A stretch of DNA of 64,000 bases. Source: CAVSRC01 sp963750065. Its GTDB lineage: Bacteria > Pseudomonadota > Alphaproteobacteria > Rhizobiales > Kaistiaceae. The notes under the pieces are model-generated. The model saw only the letters and a list, made by a program, of their open reading frames with translations, ran no database searches and had not been told where the DNA came from. The translations under genes were made by a program, and so were the position numbers. The stretch covers positions 149,965-213,964 of the forward strand of contig CAVVPK010000037.1 in NCBI GenBank assembly GCA_963750065.1, read 5' to 3'. Of this stretch, positions 24,033-32,871 are shown in pieces. Numbering within the stretch: the stretch's first letter is position 1; each line of letters starts with the position of its first letter.

Positions 24033-24684
24033 AGATGGTCAGCCGCCCTTCCTCGAGCACGAGACGGCGCGAATCGAACTGGTTCATGAGGGCGATGTCG
24101 TGGGTGGCGATCACCACCGAGGTGCCGAGACGGTTGAGCTCGACGAACAGGCGCATGAGGCGGGCCGCCAGCGGCGGATCGACGTTGCCGGTCGGCTCGT
24201 CGGCAAGCAGGATCTCGGGCCGCGTGATGAGCGCCCGGGCGATGGCCGCGCGCTGCTTCTCGCCGCCCGACAGGATCGGCGGCAGAGCGTGCATGCGGTC
24301 GCCGAGGCCGACCCAGCGCAGAAGCTCGACCACGTCGCCGCGATAGGCGGATTCCTCGCGGCCGAGAACGCGCAGCGGCAGGGCCACGTTCTCGAAGGTG
24401 GTGAGATGGTCGAGCAGGCGGAAATCCTGGAAGACGACGCCGATGCGCCGGCGCACCGAGGGCAGCTCCGGCCGGCCAATCGCCGATACGTCGCGGCCGA
24501 AGAAGGAGAGCAGGCCGCGGGTCGGCCTCAGCGCCAGGAAGAACAGGCGGATGAGCGTCGTCTTGCCGGCGCCCGAGGGGCCGGTCAGGAACTGGAACGA
24601 TTTTGGCTCGATCTGGAAGGTCAGATCGCGCAGCACCTCCGGTCCCATGCCGTAGCGCAGTCCGACATTCTCGAAACGGATCAC
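24025..24684 (-). CDS. ftsE: Cell division ATP-binding protein FtsE
   Basis: FtsE is the ATPase of the FtsEX complex at the divisome. The 219-residue protein has Walker A GPSGAGKTT, the signature LSGGEKQRAAIARAL, Walker B ILLADEPTGN and the His switch in VVIATHDIALM. Translation starts at GTG 24684 (MIRFENVGLRYG). It is first in the ftsE-ftsX operon. A perfect CtrA box lies 59-74 bp upstream. Confidence 0.95.
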   Translation of the reverse strand: MIRFENVGLRYGMGPEVLRDLTFQIEPKSFQFLTGPSGAGKTTLIRLFFLALRPTRGLLSFFGRDVSAIGRPELPSVRRRIGVVFQDFRLLDHLTTFENVALPLRVLGREESAYRGDVVELLRWVGLGDRMHALPPILSGGEKQRAAIARALITRPEILLADEPTGNVDPPLAARLMRLFVELNRLGTSVVIATHDIALMNQFDSRRLVLEEGRLTIYD

Positions 24685-24742
24685 GTCGCTGTCCCGTCAA
24701 TCCCCGCCGCCAGTGGGTCTGCCCACTCTTGCAAGGTCCCCG

Positions 24743-24758
24743 TTAAGGTTCTGTTAAC
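24743..24758. promoter_or_regulatory. CtrA box TTAA-N7-TTAAC between ftsE and the zinc-ribbon gene
   Basis: TTAA (24743-24746), seven bases GGTTCTG, then TTAAC (24754-24758) is an exact match to the CtrA consensus of alphaproteobacteria. A half-site TTAACCA occurs at 24823-24829. The region lies between the divergent ftsE and zinc-ribbon genes, so either or both may be under cell-cycle control. Such a match is rare by chance in DNA this GC-rich. Confidence 0.65.
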
Positions 24759-24877
24759 GATCAAATGCGCTTGCCGCGGCGGTTGGCACGCCGACCAAGC
24801 GCCCGGGATGGTTTCCGGGACGTTAACCAAATCGGCCTAGGCTTACACCCGACAAACCATCGGGCTTGGGTCGTTTC

Positions 24878-25558
24878 ATGGCAATTCTGTGTCCCTCCTG
24901 CGCCGCCCGCCAGGCGGTCAGCGAAGACGAGGTCGGCGCCGGCCGCATGCTCACCTGTGACTGGTGCGGCACCCGCTGGATCGCCCGTCCCTTCACGGAG
25001 AATCCGTTTCGGCGGATCGAATATTCGGCCGAGCCCGAGGAAATCTCGGAGGCCATTGTCATCGAGCATACCGCGCCCGGCCGGTCGCATCACCCCGGTT
25101 CGGCGCGGCGTCCGGTGAGGCCGCCGCCGTTTCCGCCCGATCGCCGCTGGCTCAAGGGTGGGGCAATCGCGCTTGCCGTGGTCGCGGCCATCTTCGCGCT
25201 GGGTGTGCCGCTGGTCGCCGCGTTGCCGCAGAAGGGTCTGCCGGACGCCGCCAAGCAGCTTGCCTTCCAGCGCGTCCACAGCGCGACGATCGTGAAGAAC
25301 GGCGTCAAGACGCTGCTCGTCGAGGGCGAGCTGGTCAACACCTCGGCCGCCGATGTCGCGGTTCCCGCCATCCGCGTGTCGCTGCGCTCGCCGGCAGGCG
25401 CCGAGATCTATTCGTGGCTGGTCGAACCGACCAAGGCCGGCCTGGCGCCGGGCGGCTCGATCGGCTTCCGCAGCGCCGTGTCGGCGCCGCCGGTCGATGC
25501 CAGCCAGGTCACGCTGAGACTCGCCGAGCGCGAAAACCAGATCATCGGGATGCGCTGA
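24878..25558 (+). CDS. MJ0042-type zinc-ribbon membrane protein
   Basis: The 226-residue protein starts with a four-Cys zinc ribbon, CPSC (5-8) and CDWC (27-30), typical of MJ0042 domains in alphaproteobacteria. A Pro/Arg-rich linker and one transmembrane helix (about 90-112) follow, then a beta-rich domain with LLVEGELVNTSAADVAVPAI resembling DUF3426. Function unknown. ATG 24878 puts the first CxxC at residue 5. It is divergent from ftsE and 2 bp upstream of hpt, so it is probably co-transcribed with hpt. Confidence 0.85.
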   Translation: MAILCPSCAARQAVSEDEVGAGRMLTCDWCGTRWIARPFTENPFRRIEYSAEPEEISEAIVIEHTAPGRSHHPGSARRPVRPPPFPPDRRWLKGGAIALAVVAAIFALGVPLVAALPQKGLPDAAKQLAFQRVHSATIVKNGVKTLLVEGELVNTSAADVAVPAIRVSLRSPAGAEIYSWLVEPTKAGLAPGGSIGFRSAVSAPPVDASQVTLRLAERENQIIGMR

Positions 25559-25560
25559 TC

Positions 25561-26235
25561 ATGCCGCGGGTCAGGGGGCGGACGATCCGCGTTCTCTACG
25601 ACGCGGAAACGATAGCGGCGCGCAATCGCGAGATTGCCGCCGAGATCGCCGCGGCGGGCTACCGCAATCTGCTGGTGGTCTCCATCCTCAAGGGCAGCTT
25701 CGTCTTCGCCGCCGACCTCCTGCGCGCGCTGCACGATGCCGGCCTGTCGCCGCAGGTCGAGTTCATCTCGCTGTCGAGCTATGGCACCGGCACGACGTCG
25801 TCGGGAGAGGTGTCGCTGGTGCGCGACATCGAAAGCGACGTGTCGGGCCGCGACGTTCTCATCATCGACGACATCCTGGAATCCGGACGCACGATTGCCT
25901 TCGCCCGCGGCCTGATGCTGTCGCGCGGCGCGGCGCGTGCCGATGTCGCCGTGCTCTTGGAGAAGCCGGGCAAGCTCGCCCAGCCGCTCAAGGCCGAGCA
26001 TGTCGGCTTCGTCTGCCCCGATCTGTTCGTCGTCGGCTACGGCATGGATGCGGCGCACGCCTTCCGCGAACTGCCCTTCGTCGGTGTGGTCGAGGAGCGC
26101 CGGACTAGAACTGCTCGAGCAGGCGCTCGAGGTAGTCGCGCTCCAGCGTCGGCCGGGAGGATTTGCCGAGCCGCTTCCGGATTGCGTCGAGGATCTCGCG
26201 GGCCCGCTGGGTATCGATCTCGTCGGGAACCTTGA
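25561..26235 (+). CDS. hpt: Hypoxanthine phosphoribosyltransferase with C-terminal extension
   Basis: Hpt salvages hypoxanthine and guanine with PRPP. LVVSILKGSFVFAADLLR and the PRPP motif VLIIDDILESGRTI are clear, as are CPDLFVVGYGMD and the family end FRELPFVGVVE at about residue 179. No stop follows there: the frame continues 45 Arg/Ala-rich residues to 26235, antisense to the last 131 bp of the TIGR02302 gene. A TAG at 26106-26108, out of frame, overlaps that gene's stop as CTAG, so the ancestral end may have been there. The tail is probably non-functional or caused by an indel. Confidence 0.85.
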   Translation: MPRVRGRTIRVLYDAETIAARNREIAAEIAAAGYRNLLVVSILKGSFVFAADLLRALHDAGLSPQVEFISLSSYGTGTTSSGEVSLVRDIESDVSGRDVLIIDDILESGRTIAFARGLMLSRGAARADVAVLLEKPGKLAQPLKAEHVGFVCPDLFVVGYGMDAAHAFRELPFVGVVEERRTRTARAGARGSRAPASAGRICRAASGLRRGSRGPAGYRSRREP

Positions 26236-28618
26236 CCGTGGTGCCGAGGTCGGGGCCGAAGGTGCGCTGCGGCCGCCCGAGCGGGTCCTGATTGGAAAAC
26301 ATTGAGCCGCCGCGCAGGCCGCCGCCCTGGCCCTGGCCGCGCCCCTGGCGGTTGGCGAGCTGCTGGCCGAGCCCCTGGGCGCCCTGGCGCAATGCATCCA
26401 GCGCCTGGCTCTGGCTGCCCACCGCGTCGCCGGTCTGGCCCTGGCCGAGCTGTCCCTGGGCGCGGCCCATGGCCTGTCCGGCCTGATCGAGCTTGCCGGT
26501 CGGGTTGAGGCCCATGCCCTGCAATTGCTGCATCAGCTTGCCGAGGCCCTGCTGCAGCGCCTGCTGCTGCTGTTGCAGGTTCTTGAGCGCCTGCTGCAGC
26601 TCTTCCTGGGTCATCGGCTTGCCGCTGCCGTCCGGGTTCTGCCCCTGGTCGGCGCGGTAGGTCTTGTTCATCAGCTCTTCCTGCTGGCGGATCATGTCGC
26701 CGAGCTGGTTGAGACTCTGCATCGCCTGGCTGTCCTGCTGGCCACCCTGCTGCGGGCGGCCGGCCTGCAGGTTCTCCAGCATGTTCTGCAGTTCGGAAAG
26801 CATCTGGCGGGCAGCGTCGCGGGCGCCGGTGCGCGCCAGGTTCTCGATGCGGTCGAGCATGCGCTGGAGGTCCTGCGCGCGCAGCGTCTGGACGTTGGCG
26901 TTGGGCGGCATGGTGTTGGCCTGCGGGTTCTGGCGCGCCTGGTCGGCGAGCGCCTGCAGGAACTGGTTCATCGCCTGGCGCAGGGCCTCGGTGAGCTTCT
27001 GGATTTCGGCGTCGGAGGCATTGTTCTCGAGTGCCTGGCGCAACGCCTCCTGGGCGTCGCGCAAGCTCTGGGCGGCAAGCGACAGGTTGCCGTCCTCGAT
27101 GCCGAGCGCGATCTGCCAGAGATAGTCGACCACCCCCCTCAACTCATCGTCGCCATGGGCATGGATGAGGCGGAAATAGGCGGAACGCAAAGCGAGATAG
27201 TTGCCGAGGCGGTCGATCATGTCCGGCGCCACGGTGAGGGCGTCGAGCGCGTCGGCGACACTGGGCGCGGCGTTGGCGTCAAGCGCCAGGCGGGCGCGCT
27301 GCTCGACCACGGCGCGGGCGAGGGGGTTGGAGAATTGGCGCGCCGGCAGGGTGAACACGACCGGGGCGCTCTTGCCTTCCTGCTTGGCCTCGTCGGTGGC
27401 AACCAGCGTCAGCGTCACCTTGGCCCCGGCCCAGGGATGGGCGGTCAGGTCGCGGATGGTGTGGCCGGTGCCGTCGCGCACCCGCATCTGGGGCAGCGAC
27501 AGGGGCAGCGACGGCGCCTCGTAGAGCGGGTGGGCGGCGCCGGTCGCGGGATCGGTGAGCGGCGCGATCTCGCCGCGGGCGGCGACGACGCCATAGTCGT
27601 CGTGGAGGTCGTAATCAATCACCAGTGCACCGCTCGGCTCGACGCGCGGCTTGCCCTTGAGCGCGATCTGCGGCGGGTTGTCGGGCTGGACCGTGAATTT
27701 CCAGCCGGCGATCGCGTGGCCGGATTTTTCCACCGAAACGCTGCCGGCGCGGGCGAGCGTCACCTGATGCTCGAGTGGCGCAGCGGCGTCGCCGGCCACG
27801 GCCTGCGTGAGGGCCGTCGGCGCCACCGGGGTCGTCTTGCCGCCGTCCGAGCGCACCACCGCCAGGTCGCGGGTGCCGCCGGTGCGCACGGTCACGACGC
27901 TGCCGACGGGCACGGAGTATTCGGTTCCCGGCGGCTTGGCGGCCTCGCCGGTGAGGAAGATCGGCGGACGCCCGGTATAGGCCGGCGGCGTCACCCAGGC
28001 GTCGATGCGCGCGATGGCCGCGGCGGTGCTCTCGCCGCCGCGAAAGGCTTCGCCAAGGCGGGCGATGCGCTCCGGGCCGGCGAAGACGAAGCCGACGACG
28101 AAGAGCAGGGCGACCAGGAAGCGCAGCGCGTAGGGGTCGTGGGCCGCCAGTCGTGGCGCCGGCAGGCCGGCGCGCAAGCGGTCCAGCGAGGCCAGCATGC
28201 GCCGGCGGTGGGCCTCCCATAGCGCCCGGCTGGTCGGGTCGTCGGAGCGCGAGGCGAGGCGGTCGGTGAAGGCGGTGGCCGGCCGGTGCAGTGCCCCGGT
28301 GGCCTTTTCGACGCGGGCGAAAGCGGCGGCCCGCGTCGGCCAGGCGAAGCTGAGCGCCCGCCAGGCGAAGCCGGCAATGGCGACCGCGAAAAGGGCAAGG
28401 ACGACGAGGCGCAGCGGCGGCGGCGCGATGCGCCACAGGCCGAACCAGGAGAGTGTTGCGAACAGGGCGGCGAGCACCAGGAAGGGCGCGATCAGCGGCC
28501 ACAGCTGTTCCCACACCAGGGCGGCGCCGGCACGTCGCAGCGCACGCGCGATGCGCGTCTCGACCGTCTTTTCCAAATCGTCGCCGCCGGGCCGCCGGTT
28601 CGCTGCCGAATCGGTCAT
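26105..28618 (-). CDS. TIGR02302 (DUF4175) family membrane protein
   Basis: The 837-residue protein has three N-terminal hydrophobic segments (about 40-62, 68-90 and 165-185), then a large extracytoplasmic part with Ig-like beta sections (DAWVTPPAYTGRPPIFLTGE), a helical region, and a Gln/Gly/Met-rich low-complexity stretch (about 590-790, many GQ and LQQ repeats) before a conserved tail REILDAIRKRLG...ERDYLERLLEQF. This is the TIGR02302 family of alphaproteobacteria, of unknown function. Its 3' end overlaps the extended hpt frame on the other strand. Confidence 0.88.
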   Translation of the reverse strand: MTDSAANRRPGGDDLEKTVETRIARALRRAGAALVWEQLWPLIAPFLVLAALFATLSWFGLWRIAPPPLRLVVLALFAVAIAGFAWRALSFAWPTRAAAFARVEKATGALHRPATAFTDRLASRSDDPTSRALWEAHRRRMLASLDRLRAGLPAPRLAAHDPYALRFLVALLFVVGFVFAGPERIARLGEAFRGGESTAAAIARIDAWVTPPAYTGRPPIFLTGEAAKPPGTEYSVPVGSVVTVRTGGTRDLAVVRSDGGKTTPVAPTALTQAVAGDAAAPLEHQVTLARAGSVSVEKSGHAIAGWKFTVQPDNPPQIALKGKPRVEPSGALVIDYDLHDDYGVVAARGEIAPLTDPATGAAHPLYEAPSLPLSLPQMRVRDGTGHTIRDLTAHPWAGAKVTLTLVATDEAKQEGKSAPVVFTLPARQFSNPLARAVVEQRARLALDANAAPSVADALDALTVAPDMIDRLGNYLALRSAYFRLIHAHGDDELRGVVDYLWQIALGIEDGNLSLAAQSLRDAQEALRQALENNASDAEIQKLTEALRQAMNQFLQALADQARQNPQANTMPPNANVQTLRAQDLQRMLDRIENLARTGARDAARQMLSELQNMLENLQAGRPQQGGQQDSQAMQSLNQLGDMIRQQEELMNKTYRADQGQNPDGSGKPMTQEELQQALKNLQQQQQALQQGLGKLMQQLQGMGLNPTGKLDQAGQAMGRAQGQLGQGQTGDAVGSQSQALDALRQGAQGLGQQLANRQGRGQGQGGGLRGGSMFSNQDPLGRPQRTFGPDLGTTVKVPDEIDTQRAREILDAIRKRLGKSSRPTLERDYLERLLEQF

Positions 28619-28765
28619 GCGCCTCCGTCAGGCCAATCCAGGCCTCCTGCCCCCCACGCCGGCTAAAAGCGTAGCATAAACTGTGCCCAAAGCGAGGCGG
28701 ACCCGCCGCCGCCCGCCTTCACGAGTTTGGGATTGGCGGGGCGCCGTCTCTGGCCACACTGCGGA

Positions 28766-29101
28766 CTATATGAGCGCGGCTGCGCCGAGTTCCTGCCGCC
28801 AGTGTGCTTCGCGCTCCTTGAGACGCAGCGGGATCATCTTTTCGTTGTCGTCGCGGATTTCTTCCAGGACGTCGAAGGCGAACGCCGCCTCGCCATGCGT
28901 GTTCCAGGCCTGCTGCAGGCTTTTTCCGGGAAAACCGCCCATGCGCAGCTGAAACCACAGTCCGTTCTGCCGTTTGTCGATATCGGGTGCCTGCGCAACC
29001 CACACCTCGCCGCTGGCCGTACAGCGCACCGCGAAGATACCCGGCCGGACCTTCTGCTCCTTGTAGGAGCGTGCGAGTTCCCTCTTGCGGGCATTGTCCA
29101 T
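28766..29101 (-). CDS. GIY-YIG-like small nuclease-family protein
   Basis: The 111-residue protein has RPGIFAVRCTASGEVWVAQA, which corresponds to the GIY-YIG core (GIF...VWV), then an Arg/Trp-containing helix and a conserved late region FDVLEEIRDDNEKM and LKEREAHWRQELGA. It belongs to the short GIY-YIG proteins common in alphaproteobacteria; the first GIY is changed to GIF, so nuclease activity is uncertain. It stands 61 bp upstream of the lysA 3' end on the same strand. Confidence 0.75.
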   Translation of the reverse strand: MDNARKRELARSYKEQKVRPGIFAVRCTASGEVWVAQAPDIDKRQNGLWFQLRMGGFPGKSLQQAWNTHGEAAFAFDVLEEIRDDNEKMIPLRLKEREAHWRQELGAAALI

Positions 29102-29162
29102 CGGCAGGTCTTTCTGTTGCGTCCCACGGCGCTTCGGCCTGGCCTCCGGCGCCTTCAGCGCG

Positions 29163-30431
29163 TTACCCCAGCCAGGGCGCCATGCGGTCCATGCCGATCA
29201 GCTCGTCGTAGCTCTGGCGTGGGCGCACGACCGCCCATTCGGCCCCGTTGACCATCACTTCGGCGGCCAGCGGATGGGTGTTGTAGGTCGAGCCCTGGAC
29301 GGCGCCATAGGCGCCGGCGGTCATGATCGCCACCAGATCGCCGGCTTCGAGCTTCGGCATGCGGCGGCCGAGCGCGAGATAGTCGCCGGTCTCGCAGATG
29401 CCGCCGACCACGTCGGCAACCATCGGTTCGGCGTTGAGGATCGGCTGCGCGACCGGCCGGATGTCGTGATGGGCGTCGTAGAGCGTCGGGCGGATGAGGT
29501 CGTTCATGCCGGCGTCGAGGATGACGAAGGTCTTGGCCTTGCCCTGCTTGATGTACTCGACGCTGGCGACGAGGATGCCGGCATTGCCGACGAACACCCG
29601 GCCGGGCTCGAGCAGAATGCGCAGGCCGAGATTGCCGAACCGGCGGCGGATGATCTCGGCATAGGCCGAAGGCGGCGGCGGCGCCGGGTCGTCGAGCCGG
29701 TAGGGGATGCCGAGACCGCCGCCGCCATCGACGTGATCGATGGCGTGGCCCTCGGCGCGCAGGTCCAGCACCAGGTCGGCAAGCCGCCCATAGGCTGCGT
29801 CATAGGGCTCCATGTCGGTGATCTGGCTGCCGATATGCATGTCGACGCCACTCACCCGAATGCCGGGCAGCGTCGCAGCGCGGGCATAGACGGCGCGGGC
29901 CTCACCATAGGGCACGCCGAACTTGTTCTCCGCCTTGCCGGTGGTGATCTTGGCGTGGGTGCGGGCGTCGACGTCCGGATTGACCCTTATGGCAATGGCG
30001 GCGGTGGCGCCCTTCGCTGAAGCAATCGCGGAGATGCGCTCCAGCTCGGGTTCCGATTCGACGTTGAAGCAGAAGATGCCGGTGTCGATGGCCAGCGCAA
30101 TCTCGCGTTCGCTCTTGGCCACGCCCGAAAAAACGATGGTCTCCGGCTTGGCACCGGCGGCAAGGGCCCGGCGCAACTCACCCTCGGAGACCACGTCGAG
30201 CCCGGCGCCCTCCTCGACGAAGGTGCGGATCACCGACTGGTTGGAATTCGCCTTCATGGCGTAGCAGATGAGGGTGTCGAGGCCGGCGAAGGCCTCGCGG
30301 AAGACGCGGATGTGGCGCTTGAGCGTCGCCGTCGCGTAGCAATAGAACGGCGTCCCCACCTTGGCCGCGATTGCCGGCAGGGGCACGTCCTCGGCGTGCA
30401 GCACGCCGGCACGGTATTCGAAGTGATTCAC
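29163..30431 (-). CDS. lysA: Diaminopimelate decarboxylase
   Basis: LysA converts meso-diaminopimelate to lysine with PLP. The 422-residue protein has CYAMKANSNQSV (the PLP Lys), HIGSQITDMEPY, DGGGGLGIPY and GGICETGDYL with the active-site Cys. I start it at GTG 30431 (V-NHFEYRAGVLHAED), matching relatives; the frame upstream is not coding. It is the last gene of argH-lptM-lysA, a standard arrangement in alphaproteobacteria. Confidence 0.95.
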   Translation of the reverse strand: MNHFEYRAGVLHAEDVPLPAIAAKVGTPFYCYATATLKRHIRVFREAFAGLDTLICYAMKANSNQSVIRTFVEEGAGLDVVSEGELRRALAAGAKPETIVFSGVAKSEREIALAIDTGIFCFNVESEPELERISAIASAKGATAAIAIRVNPDVDARTHAKITTGKAENKFGVPYGEARAVYARAATLPGIRVSGVDMHIGSQITDMEPYDAAYGRLADLVLDLRAEGHAIDHVDGGGGLGIPYRLDDPAPPPPSAYAEIIRRRFGNLGLRILLEPGRVFVGNAGILVASVEYIKQGKAKTFVILDAGMNDLIRPTLYDAHHDIRPVAQPILNAEPMVADVVGGICETGDYLALGRRMPKLEAGDLVAIMTAGAYGAVQGSTYNTHPLAAEVMVNGAEWAVVRPRQSYDELIGMDRMAPWLG

Positions 30432-30451
30432 GGAAAGAAACCCGCCAGAGA

Positions 30452-30751
30452 TCAGAGAAGCCAGTCGAGGAAGAACGGCTTGTGCGGTTTCTCCGGGGCC
30501 GGCGCCGGGGCGCAGGTCGCGCAGGTCTTGGTGGTCGTCACCGCTGTACCGGGCGGCGGATCGAGCGCTGCCTGGCGGCCGCATCCCGCCAGCCCGAAGG
30601 CCAGCACGATCACGCCGGCGACAAGCACGCCAGACAGGTTTCTGCGTTCGGCAGGTGCCAAGGCCACCCCCAGCTTCACGGACCCCCGGGCCGCCTCAGC
30701 GATCCGGAGCAGCGCCATCATAGTCAATCCGGCGGTTTTGACCACCGTCAA
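30452..30751 (-). CDS. lptM: LptM-like small lipoprotein
   Basis: This frame (99 residues at most) contains a lipoprotein signal: hydrophobic VLVAGVIVLAFGLAGC with the lipobox LAGC and GRQAALD after it. The tail is Pro/Lys-rich and ends FFLDWLL. Small lipoproteins of this type sit between argH and lysA throughout alphaproteobacteria; in E. coli LptM assists maturation of the LptD/E translocon. The true start is probably internal (e.g. near residue 26-35), since the lipobox lies at about residue 56. Confidence 0.75.
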   Translation of the reverse strand: MTVVKTAGLTMMALLRIAEAARGSVKLGVALAPAERRNLSGVLVAGVIVLAFGLAGCGRQAALDPPPGTAVTTTKTCATCAPAPAPEKPHKPFFLDWLL

Positions 30752-30770
30752 GTTTGCCGCAAATGGCGTT

Positions 30771-32162
30771 TTATGGCCTTTCCCTGGCCACCCGCTTCAG
30801 CCAGCGGCGGGCCTCGCGGCGCACGTTTCCCGGTGCCGTGCCGCCAAGGCTGCGACGGCTCTTCACCGACCGGCGCACCGCGAGCACCGAATAGACATCG
30901 TCGGTGATACGGGGCTCGATTGCCTTGAGGGCGTCGAGCGGCAAGCGGTCGAGCGTCGTGCCGCGGCTCTCGGCTTCGGCGACGATCTGCCCGGTGATGT
31001 GGTGCGCCTCGCGGAAGGGCAGGCCAAGGGTCAGCACCAGCCAGTCGGCGAGGTCGGTGGCGGTGGAAAAGCCGGCGCCGGCCGCCTTGCGCAGGACCGC
31101 GACGTTCGGCTCCATGTCGGCGACCATGCCGGTCATGGCGGCGATCGACAGCTCCAGCGAATCGAAGGCGTCGAAGACCGGCTCCTTGTCCTCCTGCATG
31201 TCCTTGGCATAGGCGAGCGGAAGGCCCTTGAGCACGACGATGAGGCCGGTCAACGCCCCGACGATGCGCCCGGCCTTGGCGCGCACCAGCTCGGCGGCGT
31301 CGGGATTGCGCTTCTGCGGCATGATCGAGGAGCCGGTGGTGAACTTGTCGGACAGCTTCACGAAGCGGAAGCCGGCCGACGACCAGATGACGATCTCCTC
31401 GGCGAAGCGCGACAGATGCACGGCGGCGAGGCTGGCGGCAGCCAGCGCCTCGACGGCGAAGTCGCGGTCGGAGACGGCGTCGAGCGAATTGGCCGCCGGG
31501 CGGTCGAAGCCCAGCGCCTCGGCGGTCATGGCGCGGTCGATGGGAAAGGACGTTCCGGCCAGGGCTGCGGCGCCAAGCGGCGATTCGTTCAGCCGCTTGC
31601 GGGCGTCGGCGAAACGGCCGCGGTCGCGGCCCAGCATCTCGACATAGGCCATCAGATGATGGCCGAAGGTCACCGGCTGCGCCGACTGCAGATGGGTGAA
31701 GCCGGGCATGACGGTGGCGGCGTGGGCCAGCGCCTTCTCGGCCAGCGCCTGCTGCAGGGCGGCAAGGCCGGCGTCCGTGCGGTCGATGGCGTCACGCACC
31801 CACAGCTTGAAGTCGGTGGCGATTTGGTCGTTGCGCGAGCGGGCGGTGTGCAGGCGTCCGGCCACCGGACCGATCAGCTCGGTGAGGCGCGCCTCGATAT
31901 TGAGGTGGATGTCCTCCAGGGCGCGGGAAAAGACGAACGTCCCTGCTTCGATTTCTCGCAGAATCGTGTCTAGACCGGCCACAATCTTTTCGGCATCGTC
32001 CGCCGCGATGATGCCCTGACGGGCAAGCATGCGGGCATGGGCCTCGGAGCCCCGGATGTCCTGGCGGAAGAGCCGGCGGTCGAAGTCGATCGACGCGTTG
32101 ATCTCTTCCATGACGGCATCGGGGCCTTCGGCGAAACGGCCGCCCCACATGCGGTTCTTCAT
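30771..32162 (-). CDS. argH: Argininosuccinate lyase
   Basis: ArgH splits argininosuccinate into arginine and fumarate. The 463-residue protein begins MKNRMWGGRFAEGPDAVMEE, contains RLHTARSRNDQIATD, MPGFTHLQSAQPVTFGHH and the fumarase/lyase signature GSSIMPQKRNPD. ATG 32162 is the family start; the longer open frame upstream is antisense to tlpA. It heads the argH-lptM-lysA operon and is divergent from tlpA with only 28 bp between the start codons, so the promoters must overlap. Confidence 0.96.
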   Translation of the reverse strand: MKNRMWGGRFAEGPDAVMEEINASIDFDRRLFRQDIRGSEAHARMLARQGIIAADDAEKIVAGLDTILREIEAGTFVFSRALEDIHLNIEARLTELIGPVAGRLHTARSRNDQIATDFKLWVRDAIDRTDAGLAALQQALAEKALAHAATVMPGFTHLQSAQPVTFGHHLMAYVEMLGRDRGRFADARKRLNESPLGAAALAGTSFPIDRAMTAEALGFDRPAANSLDAVSDRDFAVEALAAASLAAVHLSRFAEEIVIWSSAGFRFVKLSDKFTTGSSIMPQKRNPDAAELVRAKAGRIVGALTGLIVVLKGLPLAYAKDMQEDKEPVFDAFDSLELSIAAMTGMVADMEPNVAVLRKAAGAGFSTATDLADWLVLTLGLPFREAHHITGQIVAEAESRGTTLDRLPLDALKAIEPRITDDVYSVLAVRRSVKSRRSLGGTAPGNVRREARRWLKRVARERP

Positions 32163-32190
32163 GATCGGACTCCGGGAATCCTGTAGACGA

Positions 32191-32856
32191 ATGACGGACG
32201 GACGGACGGGAATGCGGCGTATTGCCGGGATGCTTGGCGTTGCCGCCGTTGCCGGCATCCTGGCCGGCGCGATCGCGGTATATGTCAAGGTATCGGCCAA
32301 TGGCAACGGCGCGGGGACGCAAGCCGCGGTCGATTGTGCCGGCGCGTTACAGGCGGCGGCCCGCGTGGCGCCGCTGGCGACGGGCCAGGTGGCGGCTTTC
32401 CGCCCGGCCGATACGCCGGATCTGGTGCGCGACCTCGCCTTCCAGGCGCCGGATGGCAAGGAAACGACGCTAGCCGCCTTTGCCGGCAAGACCGTGCTGG
32501 TCAATCTGTGGGCAACCTGGTGCGTGCCGTGCCGGGCCGAAATGCCGGCGCTGGACCGGCTCGAGGGGGCGCTCGGCAGCGACAAGTTCTCGGTCGTCGC
32601 GGTCAATGTCGATGTGCGCAATCCCGAGCGTGCGCATGCCTTCCTCGGCGAAATCGGCGTGTCGAAGCTGGCCTTCTACTCCGACCCCTCCTTCGCCATC
32701 TTCAACGCGCTGAAGAAGCGCGGGCTGGCGCTGGGCCTGCCGACAACCATCCTGGTCGACGGCAAGGGCTGCCGCATCGGCGGCATCGAAGGTCCGGCGG
32801 AATGGGATTCGCCGGACGCCAAGGCGCTGCTCGAAGCGGCGATGGCGCCCGGCTGA
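32191..32856 (+). CDS. tlpA: TlpA-family thiol:disulfide oxidoreductase
   Basis: TlpA-like proteins reduce periplasmic dithiols during cytochrome oxidase and c-type cytochrome assembly. The 221-residue protein has an N-terminal membrane anchor (about 10-30) and a thioredoxin domain with VNLWATWCVPCRAEMPAL (active-site CVPC) and the cis-Pro in GLPTTILVD. ATG 32191 gives MTDGRTGMRRIAGM. Divergent pairing with argH is usual in Bradyrhizobium-like genomes. Confidence 0.92.
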   Translation: MTDGRTGMRRIAGMLGVAAVAGILAGAIAVYVKVSANGNGAGTQAAVDCAGALQAAARVAPLATGQVAAFRPADTPDLVRDLAFQAPDGKETTLAAFAGKTVLVNLWATWCVPCRAEMPALDRLEGALGSDKFSVVAVNVDVRNPERAHAFLGEIGVSKLAFYSDPSFAIFNALKKRGLALGLPTTILVDGKGCRIGGIEGPAEWDSPDAKALLEAAMAPG

Positions 32857-32871
32857 GAAAGCCCGCAGGCT

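Noticed and set aside
26525..28222. A 565-residue open frame antisense to the TIGR02302 gene.
   Set aside because: The opposite strand has a complete, recognisable protein; this frame is low-complexity (VLQRLL, GVGRH-type) and has no domain.
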